Origin: Halocaridina rubra | Taxonomy: Eukaryota; Arthropoda; Malacostraca; Decapoda; Atyidae | Length of the DNA: 64,000 bases | Reading direction: 5' to 3' | Assembly (NCBI GenBank): GCA_037179515.1 | Contig: JAXCGZ010017036.1 | Coordinates: forward strand, 95,001 to 159,000 | In this document: positions 23,778 through 36,243 of the stretch, one piece after another | Layout of the letters: every line of letters begins with the position of its first letter | Numbering within the stretch: the first letter of the stretch is position 1 | Notes under the pieces: model-generated | Databases searched by the model: none | Told to the model about the DNA's origin: nothing | The model's input: the letters and a program-made list of their open reading frames with translations, nothing else | Position numbers and translations under genes: made by a program

Positions 23778-24854
23778 ACGCCATCTCTGTCCCAAACCTC
23801 TCCCTTCCATGGGTCGGTAGGAGGGGTAGCCATCAGGAGACTCAAACAGAAAATCAAGAATATAGAGGAAATGGTTATAAGCCTTGATGATAAAATTCAG
23901 AATATGGATGGAGAAATGAAAAAGAATGAAACACTCAGAGAGCAAATAAGATCTTTGGAGGAAGCAAATAAAGCACAAGGGCAGGAGAGAAAGGAACTAG
24001 AAAAAAGAATAAAAAAGCTGGAAGGGGAAAAGAGTCAACTAGAATCTAGACTTTCTAAACAAGAAGATAAAAACAAACAGCTAAATGACAACCTAAAGAA
24101 ATTAGATGTTAGTTCACTGCTCTCTTCTGAGAGAGACGAGATTGCTGCTTGGAATGTCCAGATTAAGGAAAACATTGAACAGTTCAGAAAAGAGTTCCAG
24201 GAGCTGAATATGGAAAATGATGCCATGAAAACTTCCTTTGCTGATGCACTAAAGGGGAATGTGGCAGTAAAAGAGGCTGTAAAGGTGGTGGCACTGGAAA
24301 ACATACAAACAGTTGACTATAAAGAGACAGTAATCGAAAAAATGAAAGACGTTGTGATGGAAAGGGCAAACCCACTCATCAGACAGGCACTTGATAAGGA
24401 GAAGACAGTGGTAATCTCAGGCATAAGCGAGTCCCAGGAGCCAACATGGCAGGGGAGACTTGAAGAAAATAAAGCTAGGGTTGTAGACCTGATAAAAAAG
24501 CTTGGAGTAGTATGTGGTCCTGAGGATATTGTAAACATACACCAACTAGGTAAATATTCGAGGGAAGGAAAGCCGAGACCAACAAAAGTAACCTTTGAGA
24601 GAGGGGAAACATGTAGGGAAATATTGTTGAGAAAAAAAAGTCTAAAAGACCTTCAAGAATTCAAAGAAGTGTTCATTAGACAATACAGAACACAGGAAGA
24701 GATGGGAAAGATCAAAAACTTGTTGCAAGAGGCAAGAAGGTTAAATGATGAAAGAAATGAAGAAGAGAAGAAAAATTTTCATTACAGAGTTCTTCCAGAC
24801 AAAGGGGAGATAAAGAAGATAATGACAGAAGATCAGGGGATGGGGCCTCATTAA
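23775..24854 (+). CDS. LINE A3 ORF1, coiled-coil RNA-binding protein
   Basis: 359 codons, open. The ATG is created at the junction of (CA)n and LINE sequence (ACACATGACGCC), so the natural N-terminus may differ. After ~25 residues a long coiled coil runs to ~residue 130 (SLDDKIQNMDGEMKKNE; LEKRIKKLEGEKSQLESR). An RRM-like part with VVISGISESQEPTWQG, VDLIKKLGV and DIVNIHQLGKYSREGKP follows, then a charged tail. It ends MGPH-TAA. ORF2 overlaps in the -1 frame, and a candidate slippery heptamer lies at 24,773-24,779. It resembles L1-type ORF1 in domain order. Confidence 0.75.
24773..24779 (+). promoter_or_regulatory. Candidate -1 ribosomal frameshift heptamer A_AAT_TTT
   Basis: The two zero-frame codons are AAT and TTT, preceded by A, which fits the X_XXY_YYZ rule. 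Slipping back one base leads directly into the ORF2 frame (TCA TTA CAG...), which stays open into the endonuclease. Copy A2 has A_AAG_TTT here, which does not fit. A downstream pseudoknot was not demonstrated. Confidence 0.35.
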
Positions 24855-27679
24855 GATTGTTATACACAAATGGTGATGGATTAGCTGGTAGGCAGTAGAA
24901 TTAAAAGATAGGATTCACAACAGTAAGGCAGATATAGTAGCAATTACAGAGACTAAGTTGAGTGAGGACATAAACAGTGTCACAGTTTTTCCTAAGGGTT
25001 TCAGAATACTAAGGGTTGAAAGATCTGAGAGGACTGGTGGAGGGATAGCACTGCTCATAAGTGAAAGGATTCAAGTCGAAGAAATAAACTTGGCTATAGA
25101 AAGTGAGTTCAAGGAATTTCTTGTTGCTCGCATAAATACTGGGTCAGAGAGCATTATAATAACTGTTGTATACAACCCACCAAGGAACCAAAATAGGTTT
25201 GAAGTTTATGAGGAAAGTCATATAGGTACTATTGAAGTCATAAACTCAGTTGTTAACATGGCACTGGAAAAAAAATGTAGGATTTTGATTATGGGAGACT
25301 TTAATCATAAAGAGATAGATTGGATAAATCTTGACCCACACAGTGGTGAGGACTCATTCGGGGCAAGATTCCTAGACTGCGTACAAGGGAATTTCCTACA
25401 CCAACATGTAATGGAACCAACAAGGGCCAGGGGTGGGGATGAGCCATCACTACTTGATCTAGTGTTCACAGATAATGTGTTGGATATTGAAAAAATTGAG
25501 TATGAACCACCAATTGGAAAGAGTGACCACTGTGTGTTGTTGATGGAGTATATCATTGAAGATATTCTTCCTGAGAGTAGAGGTACTGAGGACATGAGGA
25601 GGAACTATCAGAAAGGCGATTACATCAAAATAAATGAGCTTTTTGCAGTTATTGACTGGAGAACCTTATTTTACAACAAATCTGTACAAGAAATGTGTGA
25701 CATCTTTTGTGAGAAATATGGAAAGATAGTAGATTGCTGCATACCTGTCACCAAAGTAGGTGTAATTCATGCCAGAGAGAAATGGTTTGATAATGGGTGT
25801 AAAAGAGCTAAGGAGTGGAGAGACAAATGCTGGAAAAGGTATAGGAGGAGAAAAAACATAAATGCATGGCAAACCTACAAAAGAGCAAGAAATGACTACC
25901 TAAGTAAAAGGAGAGAGGCAGAGAGAGACTATGAGAGGGACATCACCAGGAAGGCTAAAGAAAATCCCAAGCTTTTCCACAGCTTTATCAGAGGAAAACT
26001 GAAGGTAAAAGAACAGGTTTTAAGGCTAAAGAGAGCGGATGGAAGCATCACTGAGACGGACGAAGAGATCTGCAAAGAATTGAACAAGGAGTTTCAGTCA
26101 GTATTTACAGTAGAAAATACCCCACCCCCTCAGATTGCAGTGATAGAAGCTCAAGGGCCGGTATTAGAGAACATCAACCTTACAGCCACAGAGGTATGCA
26201 AAGCGCTGATGGATTTAGATGTTCATAAAGCTACAGGTCCCGATGACATATCCCCTCATGTGCTTAAAAAATGCGCAAACACAATATCAGTGGCACTAAG
26301 TATCATATTTATGGAGTCACTGGAGTCGGGGGAGATTCCAAGATGCTGGAAACAAGCAAATGTGATACCTATCTTCAAAAAGGGAAGAAGGGATACGGCT
26401 CTGAACTATAGACCAGTTTCCTTGACCAGCATAGTTTGCAAAGTTATGGAGAAACTACTAAGGAAACATATCTCTCATCACTTGGAATCCTTCAACTTTT
26501 TGTCAGTAAGGCAACATGGCTTCAGAGAAGGTAGATCAACAGTAACAAACTTATTAGAATTTTATGATGAGGTAAGCCAAATCTTACAGGAGAGAGAGGG
26601 CTGGGCAGATTGCATATTCCTAGACTTCCAGAAAGCGTTTGACACTGTTCCACATGGGAGACTTATTAGGAAGCTGCAATCAATGGCTAGAATAGGTGGA
26701 AATGTTTTGGAATGGATAAAAACTTACTTAGAAGGAAGGGAACAGAGGGTTAGAGTAAGACACTCGGTGTCTGAATGGAGAAGAATTAGTAGTGGAGTTC
26801 CACAGGGTTCAGTTTTAGGGCCACTTTTGTTCCTTGTATATGTAAATGACCTACCAGAGTCTGTAAATTCATTCATGAATATGTTTGCAGATGATGCAAA
26901 GATTGTGAAGAAAGTAAAAAACGAGAACAATGGTAGAGAACTTCAGGAGGATCTAAATAATCTGCATGAGTGGTCAGAAAAGTGGCTAATGAAATTCAAT
27001 ACTTCAAAATGTAAGGTAATGAGAATGGGTACAAGTGCAAGAAGGCCCAAGCTTGACTACTCGGTGGCTGGAGTACAACTTCAAGAGACAGAAAATGAGA
27101 GAGATCTAGGAGTAAACATACTGGCAGATTTGTCTCCAGAAATACATATAATTGGCATAGTAAGGGCAGCATATGCATTCTTATCAAATGTAAGGGTAGC
27201 CTTCAGGCACATGGACAAGGAAATGTTCAGAAATATTTATGTAACCTATGTGAGGCCAAAACTCGAATATGCAGCCCCCTTTTGGAATCCGCACTTGAAA
27301 AAGCACATAGCTAAGCTTGAAAAAGTTCAAAGACATGCCACGAAACTGGTGCCAGAAATACGCAATCTCAGTTATGATGAGAGGCTGAGGGAATTAGACT
27401 TACCATCACTCGAAGCTAGAAGAGTGAGGGGGGGATATGGTGACAGTCTTTAAATTCCTTCATGGTTATGATAGAGTGGATAGGGATCGATATTTTGATA
27501 TGGCTGGCTCTAGAACTAGAGGTCATAGTTTGAAGGTTCGTAAGAAAACTTCTTTGCAGGATGTAAGGAAATACTTTTTCAGTGTAAGAGTAGTTGATAA
27601 TTGGAATTGGCTAAGCGAGGAGGTAGTTAATGCTATCTCAATCCATAGTTTTAAGGACAGGTATGATAAGTATCACTAA
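24779..27679 (+). pseudogene. LINE A3 ORF2 (endonuclease-reverse transcriptase), two single-base indels
   Basis: The -1 frame from 24,779 leads into the endonuclease start. One base is missing near 24,891 (GGTAGGCAG against GGTAAGGCAG in A2). From there one frame is open to 27,453 and covers the endonuclease (IMGDFNHKEIDW, GKSDHCVLL), a basic linker (KRYRRRKNINAWQTYK), the reverse transcriptase (NYRPVSLTSIVCKVMEK, FLDFQKAFDTVPH, GVPQGSVLGP, FADD) and most of the C-terminus. One extra G in a G-run at ~27,430 shifts the last 80 codons (to TAA 27,677). No ATG lies near the ORF2 start. Confidence 0.85.
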
Positions 27680-27752
27680 GTCTAAAATGGAAGCGATCAG
27701 GAGACGGGAAGATACGAGCTTTGGGCTCTTTCCCGTAAACACAATTAGGTAA

Positions 27753-28309
<557 letters not shown>

Positions 28310-28390
<81 letters not shown>
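28310..28390. repeat. (TC)n microsatellite, left of the LINE B stump
   Basis: About 40 perfect CT/TC units, joined directly to TGACGCCTTGG. Confidence 0.97.
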
Positions 28391-28394
<4 letters not shown>

Positions 28395-28429
28395 GCCTTG
28401 GCGCAATAAATCAATAAAATAATAAATAA

Positions 28430-28430
<1 letters not shown>
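28391..28430 (+). mobile_element. LINE family B, 40-nt 3' stump
   Basis: Identical in layout to the last 38 nt of the full LINE B copy (34,252-34,289): TGACGCCTTGGCGCAATAAA, then a short AT-rich end. It is flanked by (TC)n on both sides. This is the shortest insertion in the window and carries no coding sequence. Confidence 0.85.

Positions 28431-28510
<80 letters not shown>
28431..28510. repeat. (CT)n microsatellite between the LINE B stump and full LINE B
   Basis: CT array with two CCTC interruptions. Confidence 0.97.
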
Positions 28511-28800
28511 TCGAGTTGCTCTGTGAGAGTGGGAGAGAGAGGACGTGTTGTCTCTTCTCTCTCGCAATTCCGTCTGCTTCATACCGTCACGGAACATCAT
28601 TTAAGTGTCAACAGTGCTTTTTGGGGTCTTTTTGGACTTAGTCTGTAGTTTCGAGAAAAAAACTATCTGCCAGTGGTAAGACCCCATTCGTTTGGCGGAC
28701 TCGGATTTGCGCATGCGCAGTACGACGTGGGGTGACGGCATGTTGCTTCCCCCCCTCGTTGACGTCTCTCCAAGCTAGTGTTGCCACCTCACCGGATATC

Positions 28801-30330
28801 ATGGACTATTCAGGACCATCCTCCTTGGCGGATATCGAGGCCGACACAGCCCTGTGTGACGAGGATGGCCAGGATATGCGGGATTGGCCTACTCTTCAAC
28901 CATGTAGACATCAGCAGCCACCAGCTGGGGCTATGTGCTCTCACCCTCATCCTCAACTACTGAACTCTGCCTCCTCTAAACGCCCCATAGACGATGGGTC
29001 TGATTACAGCAGTGCCTCAACGTCGCCTGCTGCCAAAACTCACAAGACAGACAAGGATGCTGTTCCACATGCAACCTCTGGCAGTCCCCTGCCCTGCCCT
29101 CTTCCTCCTGCTGTACCTTTGTTACCTCCTTCAGCTACCTCTTCATCACTCCAGTCAGCTGCACTCTCGTCGCTCCCATCTGCTGCCCCAGCCTTTGCTC
29201 CTCGGGCAGATTATGTCAAGCTGGGCTTCCAAGAAAATCCCTCCAGTGAAGTGAAGCTTCGTTGGCTTACTGATGTCACCAAAACTTTTCGTCTCAATCG
29301 GGAGCTGGCTGAGGTGAAGATGTCTTCGGTTACATCACGCTTTGTCTACATCTCGAGGCGTCGCAAGGACATCATTGACAGGGTCACGAGTGGGGATTTT
29401 CTTTCTTTACGTTGCAATATTCAGGACTCAATTGAGCGGCCCCGTAAGTTCCCAACATACCTCGTTACTCGCTACCCTATTGCACTTGACCCTTCCCTTG
29501 CCAAGGAGCTACCAGGAGTGCACACTGCTCGACGGTTCCTTCAGGACGGGGAGCCCATCAACCGTATTGTCATCACCTGGAGTCTCCCTGAACCACCCCC
29601 ACCAGTCGTTGAGTTTTCCTTTCTCCCTTGCCTCCCTTCCTGTGAATTGCGCAGGATGAAGGACGAGCAGCCTTGGTGTTTTAAATGCTGGGGTATTGGC
29701 CATATCTCACGCTATTGTTCTGCTCCGGCCAAATGTGCATGGTGTGCTGCTGCCCATGACACACGCTCCTGCCCGCACCGTATACCTGCCTCATCTGCTG
29801 CTGCCGCTGCTTGTGATACTGCTTCTGGATCCACGTCTCAGCCTCCGCCGGACACTTCACAGTGGAAGTGTGTTCGGTGCAACATGCCTGGGGTCAACGT
29901 CTGGCATGGCTGTGCTAGACGGTCTCATGCCACACCACCAGAGCGCGCTCCACTGCCCCCGCCACCGCCCATCGCCGCGCCTTCCTCTCTACGTCCTCCT
30001 GACTCTGCTGACATCATTGCTCTCCGTAAGACTGTTGCTACCCTGGAGTCCCGCTGTACAGCTCTCACAGCTCGCCTTGATACCATAGGTGCCCGCATTG
30101 ACAGTATGGTCACCCAGCAAGATACAATGGAAAGGACTCTCGCAAGTTTGGTCGAGTCTCATCAAACTGTTGTTGACACCATCACGACTCTCACTGACAA
30201 GTTTAATAAGGTCGCCTCCTACCTTGAGAAGTTGACTGATGTGCAGCCCAGGTCTTCTTCATCCCATGCTCTGTCTGCTAGTGCCCCGCCCACTTCTGCC
30301 TTCCGCAAAAATAAGAATAAGATTCGCTAG
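28801..30330 (+). CDS. LINE B ORF1, gag-like zinc-knuckle protein
   Basis: 509 codons from the first in-frame ATG (28,801, context ATCATGG) to TAG. The order is a low-complexity Ser/Pro/Ala N-terminus; a globular part (WLTDVTKTFRLNRELAEVK); a Pro-rich bend; CFKCWGIGHISRYC (C-x2-C-x4-H-x4-C, ~residue 293); CAWCAAAHDTRSC (C-x2-C-x3-H-x4-C); a third Cys/His cluster (CVRCNMPGVNVWHGC); a Pro-rich segment; and a coiled coil (LESRCTALTARLDTIGARID). Such proteins bind element RNA and may guide the particle to its DNA target. The frame is intact. It overlaps ORF2 by ~90 nt in the +1 frame. Confidence 0.85.
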   Translation: MDYSGPSSLADIEADTALCDEDGQDMRDWPTLQPCRHQQPPAGAMCSHPHPQLLNSASSKRPIDDGSDYSSASTSPAAKTHKTDKDAVPHATSGSPLPCPLPPAVPLLPPSATSSSLQSAALSSLPSAAPAFAPRADYVKLGFQENPSSEVKLRWLTDVTKTFRLNRELAEVKMSSVTSRFVYISRRRKDIIDRVTSGDFLSLRCNIQDSIERPRKFPTYLVTRYPIALDPSLAKELPGVHTARRFLQDGEPINRIVITWSLPEPPPPVVEFSFLPCLPSCELRRMKDEQPWCFKCWGIGHISRYCSAPAKCAWCAAAHDTRSCPHRIPASSAAAAACDTASGSTSQPPPDTSQWKCVRCNMPGVNVWHGCARRSHATPPERAPLPPPPPIAAPSSLRPPDSADIIALRKTVATLESRCTALTARLDTIGARIDSMVTQQDTMERTLASLVESHQTVVDTITTLTDKFNKVASYLEKLTDVQPRSSSSHALSASAPPTSAFRKNKNKIR

Positions 30331-33300
30331 TCGCATACAATTTCATGCCATCTCTTGGAATGCCTTTGGAATTAGACACTCTCCTAAACTCACTGCACTT
30401 AGAGCCTATGTTTATCGTCATCATCCGCAGGTTATTTTCATACAAGAGGCTTTTCCTGGTGGTGCACCACCAGGGGAGGAGGCTCCTATGCTCACAGGGT
30501 ATGTTTCATATGTGCATTATACCAGAAGAGGACTCATTACCTACATTCATTCCTCCATACCTCACATGCTCCTTGGTTCTTCTGCACAAGTTGATATGAC
30601 CTTTCAGCTCTTTGAAATCACTGTTGGGAATGGTACTCTTCGATTGTGCAATGTCTACTCTGCCCCAGGTGTGATTAATCTACCAGCCCTTCCAATACCT
30701 ACAGACAGTGGAATGATCTATATGGGGGATTTTAACGCCAGACACCCCGCCCTTGGTGACTCATCTCTCACTCCCAATCGCGGTGGCAAGCCTCTGCTCG
30801 ACTACATCCGCCGCTACCCGCCTCACCCGCTGGGATACTGGTGGTGCCACACACGCTCGTGGGGGTACTGTAGATCACATTCTCACAACTGGCCTTGTGG
30901 AACCTAATGTCTCCTGCTCTTCTATCCCTTCTCTCTTCTCTGACCATGTTGCCCTTAGCCTGAAATACTCCATACTTCAGACTCCAGCTACCCTCTCCCA
31001 TCACCGCACCCGCATCTCTATCCCTCCCAAATACTGTCCCACTTATATTTCCTTTATCTCTCACCTCCTTCCCACTTTTGATCTCCTTTCTCCAGACAGC
31101 TTATACAACTCACTGGTGGATTCTACACATGACTTCTACACGCATTATGTTCTCAGACCACACGTTCCACGTCGCCCTGAGGCCCATTCCTGGACTTTGG
31201 ATCAGCGTATTGCCCAGGCGGAAAGGACAGCTGTGGATGCTGGACTCTCCTTTCAAAGACAGCCCACCCCTGACCACCTGCACCAATATCAGTTGGCGAG
31301 GGATGATCTAGTTGCCCTGCAGAAGTGTGTGCACACGGAGTATTGGCAGAAATTTACGGATAGTATTAACCATCAGACTAGCGCTGGGACTATGTGGCAT
31401 CTTATAAGGAAGGCTGTCAAGAAGAAACCCACCTGTGCTCTACACCACAGTCCACTTGAGTATGCTCAGGACCTCATTACTACCTGGTCAGCACAGTCAC
31501 AAACTTGCAACCTTCCCGGGAACGTTCAAGAGGCACTCTCCACCCACCGCAGTGTTCGTAACCTCCGCCTAATGGGTGCATTACTACAGACGGATGAAGA
31601 GGATGACATCCCATTCACAGAGGATGAACTACGACGTGCTCTTGCTAGGATTAAGGCTACTGCCCCTGGGGAGGATGGTCTTACATATCAAGTTCTCCAT
31701 CTTCTTCAGAAAGTTCCTGGTAACCCCCTACTGCGCCTCTTCAATCTTTGCTTTTGCTTGGGGCATGTGCCCTCTGCCTGGACCAGAAGCACTATTATTC
31801 CTCTACCAAAACCTGGAACCGACAAATTTAGGCCTATCTCCCTCACCTCCTGCTTCAGCAAAGTGTTTGAACGCATCCTTCTTGCCCGGCTCATGCACCG
31901 TCTACAGGATAAACTCTCCCCCAGTCTTTATGGTTTCCTCCCACAACGGAGCACACATCACTGCCTCGCTGAACTCTACACCCGTCTTTCTCCCACCAGT
32001 GTGGTCGCCTTCCTGGACCTCAAATCTGCCTTCGATATAGCCAACAAGGAAATTATTCTTGACCAGCTGGTGGACTTTGGAGTTCGGGGGAACATACTGA
32101 AATGGATACGGGGATATCTCTGCAACAGAACATCAAGCGTCCTTTTTAAAGGGTCGTATAGCTCCTATGAACGGTTTGAACTGGGTACTCCTCAGGGGGG
32201 TGTGCTAAGTCCTTTTCTATTCAATATCCTTATGCATCGTCTACTCTCCCTCCTTCCTGTCATCCCCGGTACTACAGTTACCTGCTATGCGGACGACATA
32301 TGCATCCACACGACCTCAACTCACGACCTCCAGCACATGCTCCATGACTTTTACGTGTCTGCTACCTCCTGTGGCCTTATTATCTCCCCAGAAAAAAGCA
32401 GGATTTTTACTTCACGCAACTGCAGAGCACTGCCCGCATTCGCCATGGGTGGTAATGTCATCCCTCACTGCACACAGTACACGTATTTAGGTGCACCTGT
32501 CCGGATCACCCCAGCTATACCTGCTCGTCAACGAATTCATCCCTTTGTGAAGAGCCTTCTTGACCGTCTGGAGCCCCGCTTTGCACCTGTCAAGTGGCTT
32601 GCCAACAATGCTGCAGGAGTCTCCATCCCAGTGGCGAGGACCCTCTACATCCTACTACTTCGGTCAGTGGTTGACTATCTGTCTCCTGCCTTGTGTCAAC
32701 TTCCTAAACCAGCTCTCGAGCCACTTGAAAAGTTCCAGAATCGAGTCATGAGATTTATCTTGGGATGTTCTCTCTCTACCCGTATTGTGAGTATGCAGTT
32801 GGAGCTCAACTTACCCCCTCTTGTGGAGAGGATTTATGCCAATGTGTCCTATTTTACTGTTAAGTGTCTTCACTACCCCTTTCTTGCTCCGTACTTCTCT
32901 GCTGTCATGAGGACGTCCCTTGATCCAGACGCACCCAGGCTCCCACTTCGAGCAGGAGGTCATAACCTTATCAGGGTGGTGAGTGACATTCTCCGTGGCC
33001 TTGACATCGACCTGCCAGTGCAGGCGGCTGTCCCAGATTTACCACCCTGGCGTGTCCCCCTCCCCGCTGTCACATATACACCGACCTCGAAGGATGTCTA
33101 TCCCCCCTTGCAGAGACAGTTAGCTCTGGAGACTATCGCTGATGTATCCACGTCTGTCCCTGCAGCACACCACGTCTATGTTGATGGTTCTGTGCAAGCA
33201 GATGGGAGGGCGGCATGTGCTGTGTTTTCCCCCACCATGGAGCCGCCTGTGCCGGCTGATTCATGGATTGGCCGTAGACTACCCACCTCGTCGAGCTCCA

Positions 33301-34019
33301 CCTACTGTGAACTGAATGCCATCTTGGATGCCGTGACTCTCCTTGTTCGACGACGAGTGAATGGGGTAATAATTTGTGACTCCCAATCGGCCCTACAAGC
33401 CCTATCCTCGCCAAGACCTATCTGTGGCCGTACTGTGGGAAATATACTATGTCGCCTCGCAGCCGCTCGGGATGCTTCTCTTGTTGTGTCTTTTTTGTGG
33501 ACTCCATCCCACATTGGGCTGACTGGCAACGACACAGCGGATCGTCTTGCCAAGGCGGCCTGTATGCTGGATGGGCATGCTGTGGACGCTGAGCCCTCCC
33601 TCCGATGCCTACGTAACATCATCTACTCAGCTGGGTTTGCCATGACGGTCCAGCGCAGGGACACGGAGAGGGCCAACAGTGTGTCCATACAGCACCATGA
33701 TCACTTCCTTCACAGTCGCTACAAGTATCGCAGACGCGGGTTAATGGTGCGGAAAAACAATGTAGTTAGTGCTCGGCTCAGAATGGGGTATCGGCCTTTA
33801 TGGCAGGTCTCCCAGACTCTAGATATGCCACAGTACACCTCCTGTAAATTATGCGACCGAACTAATGCTAACACTCTTGACCACTATTGTCTTCAGTGCC
33901 CCGCAGTGAGAGATGTTTTACCACGAGGTCAGAACTTAATACAGATCTGCTCATTTTTACTTAATGATGACAACCTTGATGTTATTCTTGCTCGTTTTCC
34001 TCACTTTGGTGGCCATTAA
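30239..34019 (+). pseudogene. LINE B ORF2: endonuclease, reverse transcriptase, RNase H; one frameshift
   Basis: Endonuclease: AISWNAFGIR (30,351), VIFIQEAFPG, YMGDFNARHPALG (30,720), GGTVDHILTTGL, FSDHVALSL. A +1 shift falls at ~30,800-30,840, inside the endonuclease; the rest is one frame to the TAA at 34,017. Reverse transcriptase: FRPISLTSCFSKVFERIL, YGFLPQRSTHH, AFLDLKSAFDIANKE, LGTPQGGVLSPFLFN, CYADDICIH (32,284). RNase H: VYVDGSVQADGRA (D), STYCELNAILDAV (E), IICDSQSALQA (D), LWTPSHIGLTGNDTADRLAK. Terminal CKLCDRTNANTLDHYC. A single lesion in ~1,260 codons implies recent activity of the family. Confidence 0.85.
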
Positions 34020-34288
34020 TTATATTGAATTATACATATATTTTCTGTATGTTGCTATATAATTCTGTTTGTGCATTCTGCGTTTCTCTGAGCTTTACTT
34101 TTGCATATAATGTACTCTGTGCTGCCATTCTGTGAGTTGTGTGTTAGTATGCAGCAATGTTTTATCAATATGTACACCTCCCTGTAAACCATGTTCAATT
34201 CTTGATTTTATATCCATTTGAAGCATTATTTGTATGAACTCATGTAATGTCTGACGCCTTGGCGCAATAAATTAATAAAATAAAATAA

Positions 34289-34444
<156 letters not shown>

Positions 34445-34769
34445 GCTGCTGCTGCAGTTATTGGTGTTTTTTTTTATTTGAAAATTCCTTTTTCTTCTTC
34501 TTCATCTTCATCTTTTTCTTCTTCTTAATATATCATTTTTTATGCTAACCTCTAATAGCCATATTTATAGAATGTAAATTTTACGTATTAGTTCTACAAT
34601 CCGTTAGTATCTATTCCTTTACTTATATTTCTGAACCTATTGGTTTTTTTTTTAATGGCAAGAAAGATTTTAGCAAAATGTCAAACTGCTTTTCTTCATT
34701 TTAGGGACTGGGTGATGCTTCTAACTTTCACTGTTACGCACATTTGTTCTAGTGCATATTCTAAAAAAA

Positions 34770-34772
<3 letters not shown>

Positions 34773-34859
<87 letters not shown>
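34773..34859. repeat. (TA)n microsatellite
   Basis: Perfect TA array of about 43 units. Confidence 0.97.
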
Positions 34860-34862
<3 letters not shown>

Positions 34863-34920
34863 GGAATTCTTGTTGCATTTTTTCCATCAGAAGTTCCCCC
34901 CCCCCTTACGTACTGATACT

Positions 34921-35032
34921 TCGTGGGGGGAAAATACGAAGATTTCCAGTCCCCTCACCTGCCCCGTTCAGTCAGTTTTTATACGACCCGCAGAGACACA
35001 CGGAGACAATTTCGTTGTCTCCCTATTCAGTA
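34921..35032 (+). repeat. Dispersed GC-rich repeat, copy 2
   Basis: Counterpart of 150-265. Shared order is CCAGTCCCC, CCGTTCAGTCA, ACGACCCGCAGAG, ACACGGAGACA, and CCCTATTCAG. It is soon followed by (AAT)n. Confidence 0.5.
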
Positions 35033-35069
35033 TAAGGAATGAAGAAAATTCAGAGTCAGAGGAGAGAAA

Positions 35070-35097
35070 TAATAATAATAATAATAATAATGATAAT

Positions 35098-35151
<54 letters not shown>

Positions 35152-35158
35152 CAGTAGT
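35070..35158. repeat. (AAT)n-(TAG)n microsatellite
   Basis: AAT to ~35,098, then TAG/AGT to 35,158. Confidence 0.96.
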
Positions 35159-35580
35159 GATACAGCACCTTGGGGTGAGCTCACTCATTAAGCGTGCTGA
35201 GTACAGGCGCTACCCAAAGCAAAGGAGGCCTTTATTTCCTCTTTTTTTCTTCCTTATCACAAAGTGACTCTGGCTTAGAGGCGCAGCATTAAACTCCGTG
35301 AAGACTTGACTGGGCTACTTCCGGGGTGGTAGAGGCAGGCGGTCTTTCCACGGAGTCATCCAAGATTTTTTATTTTTAAATCACTCAAAGTGGAAAGAAA
35401 CGAAGGACTTCCAATTCCTACTTGCCTGAATTTACGCTCTTCACGCATTACAACGGGAATGAGGACGAGGCAGTGCTATGACGGAATAACAAGAATTCTA
35501 ACTTGTCCTCGTTTCACAGTGGAGGTTATTCTACCTATTTTGAAAATATGGCTTCTGTGTGAAAATAATAATACACATAG
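35159..35580. other. No recognisable gene
   Basis: Moderately GC-rich sequence without ORFs or repeats that I recognise. Confidence 0.5.
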
Positions 35581-35581
35581 A

Positions 35582-35635
<54 letters not shown>

Positions 35636-35647
35636 TATTATTATTAT
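35581..35647. repeat. (ATT)n microsatellite
   Basis: ATT array with one TATATT break near its end. The sequence from 35,648 to 35,815 contains nothing I can identify. Confidence 0.95.
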
Positions 35648-35836
35648 GTTGATGATGATTATGTACAGGCGTCTCTGCTGACGTTTCCGCTTCGCCCTTT
35701 AACCGAACCTCCGTTGTGGTGCCGGTGGTAAGTATGGCAGGAGCGCCTTGTGTATGATATTTGTGGTTTCCTTTCCAACGCTTTGCTTTCCTGCACCAAC
35801 GCCTTGAGTCATTAAAAAAAAAAAAAAATATATATA

Positions 35837-35838
35837 AA

Positions 35839-35908
<70 letters not shown>
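35837..35908. repeat. (TA)n microsatellite
   Basis: TA array after a short A-run. Confidence 0.96.
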
Positions 35909-35911
<3 letters not shown>

Positions 35912-36079
35912 AAATATATATACCTAAGGCTTATTCTCCCATTTAAGGGGGTGGCTGAGTCAAAGATAATTTATTTTGTTTACCTTAATATTGGGAAATA
36001 TCGTTCAAGGAATAATATTCATACTGCGAGGAGTCTCAAGATGAGGCCAAACCTTGCTACGCGCATATTGGTAACACGG

Positions 36080-36192
<113 letters not shown>

Positions 36193-36243
36193 ACCTTTTT
36201 TAAATTGAGGCAGTGTTTTGCAATCTACAATCATTTGGTGTTA

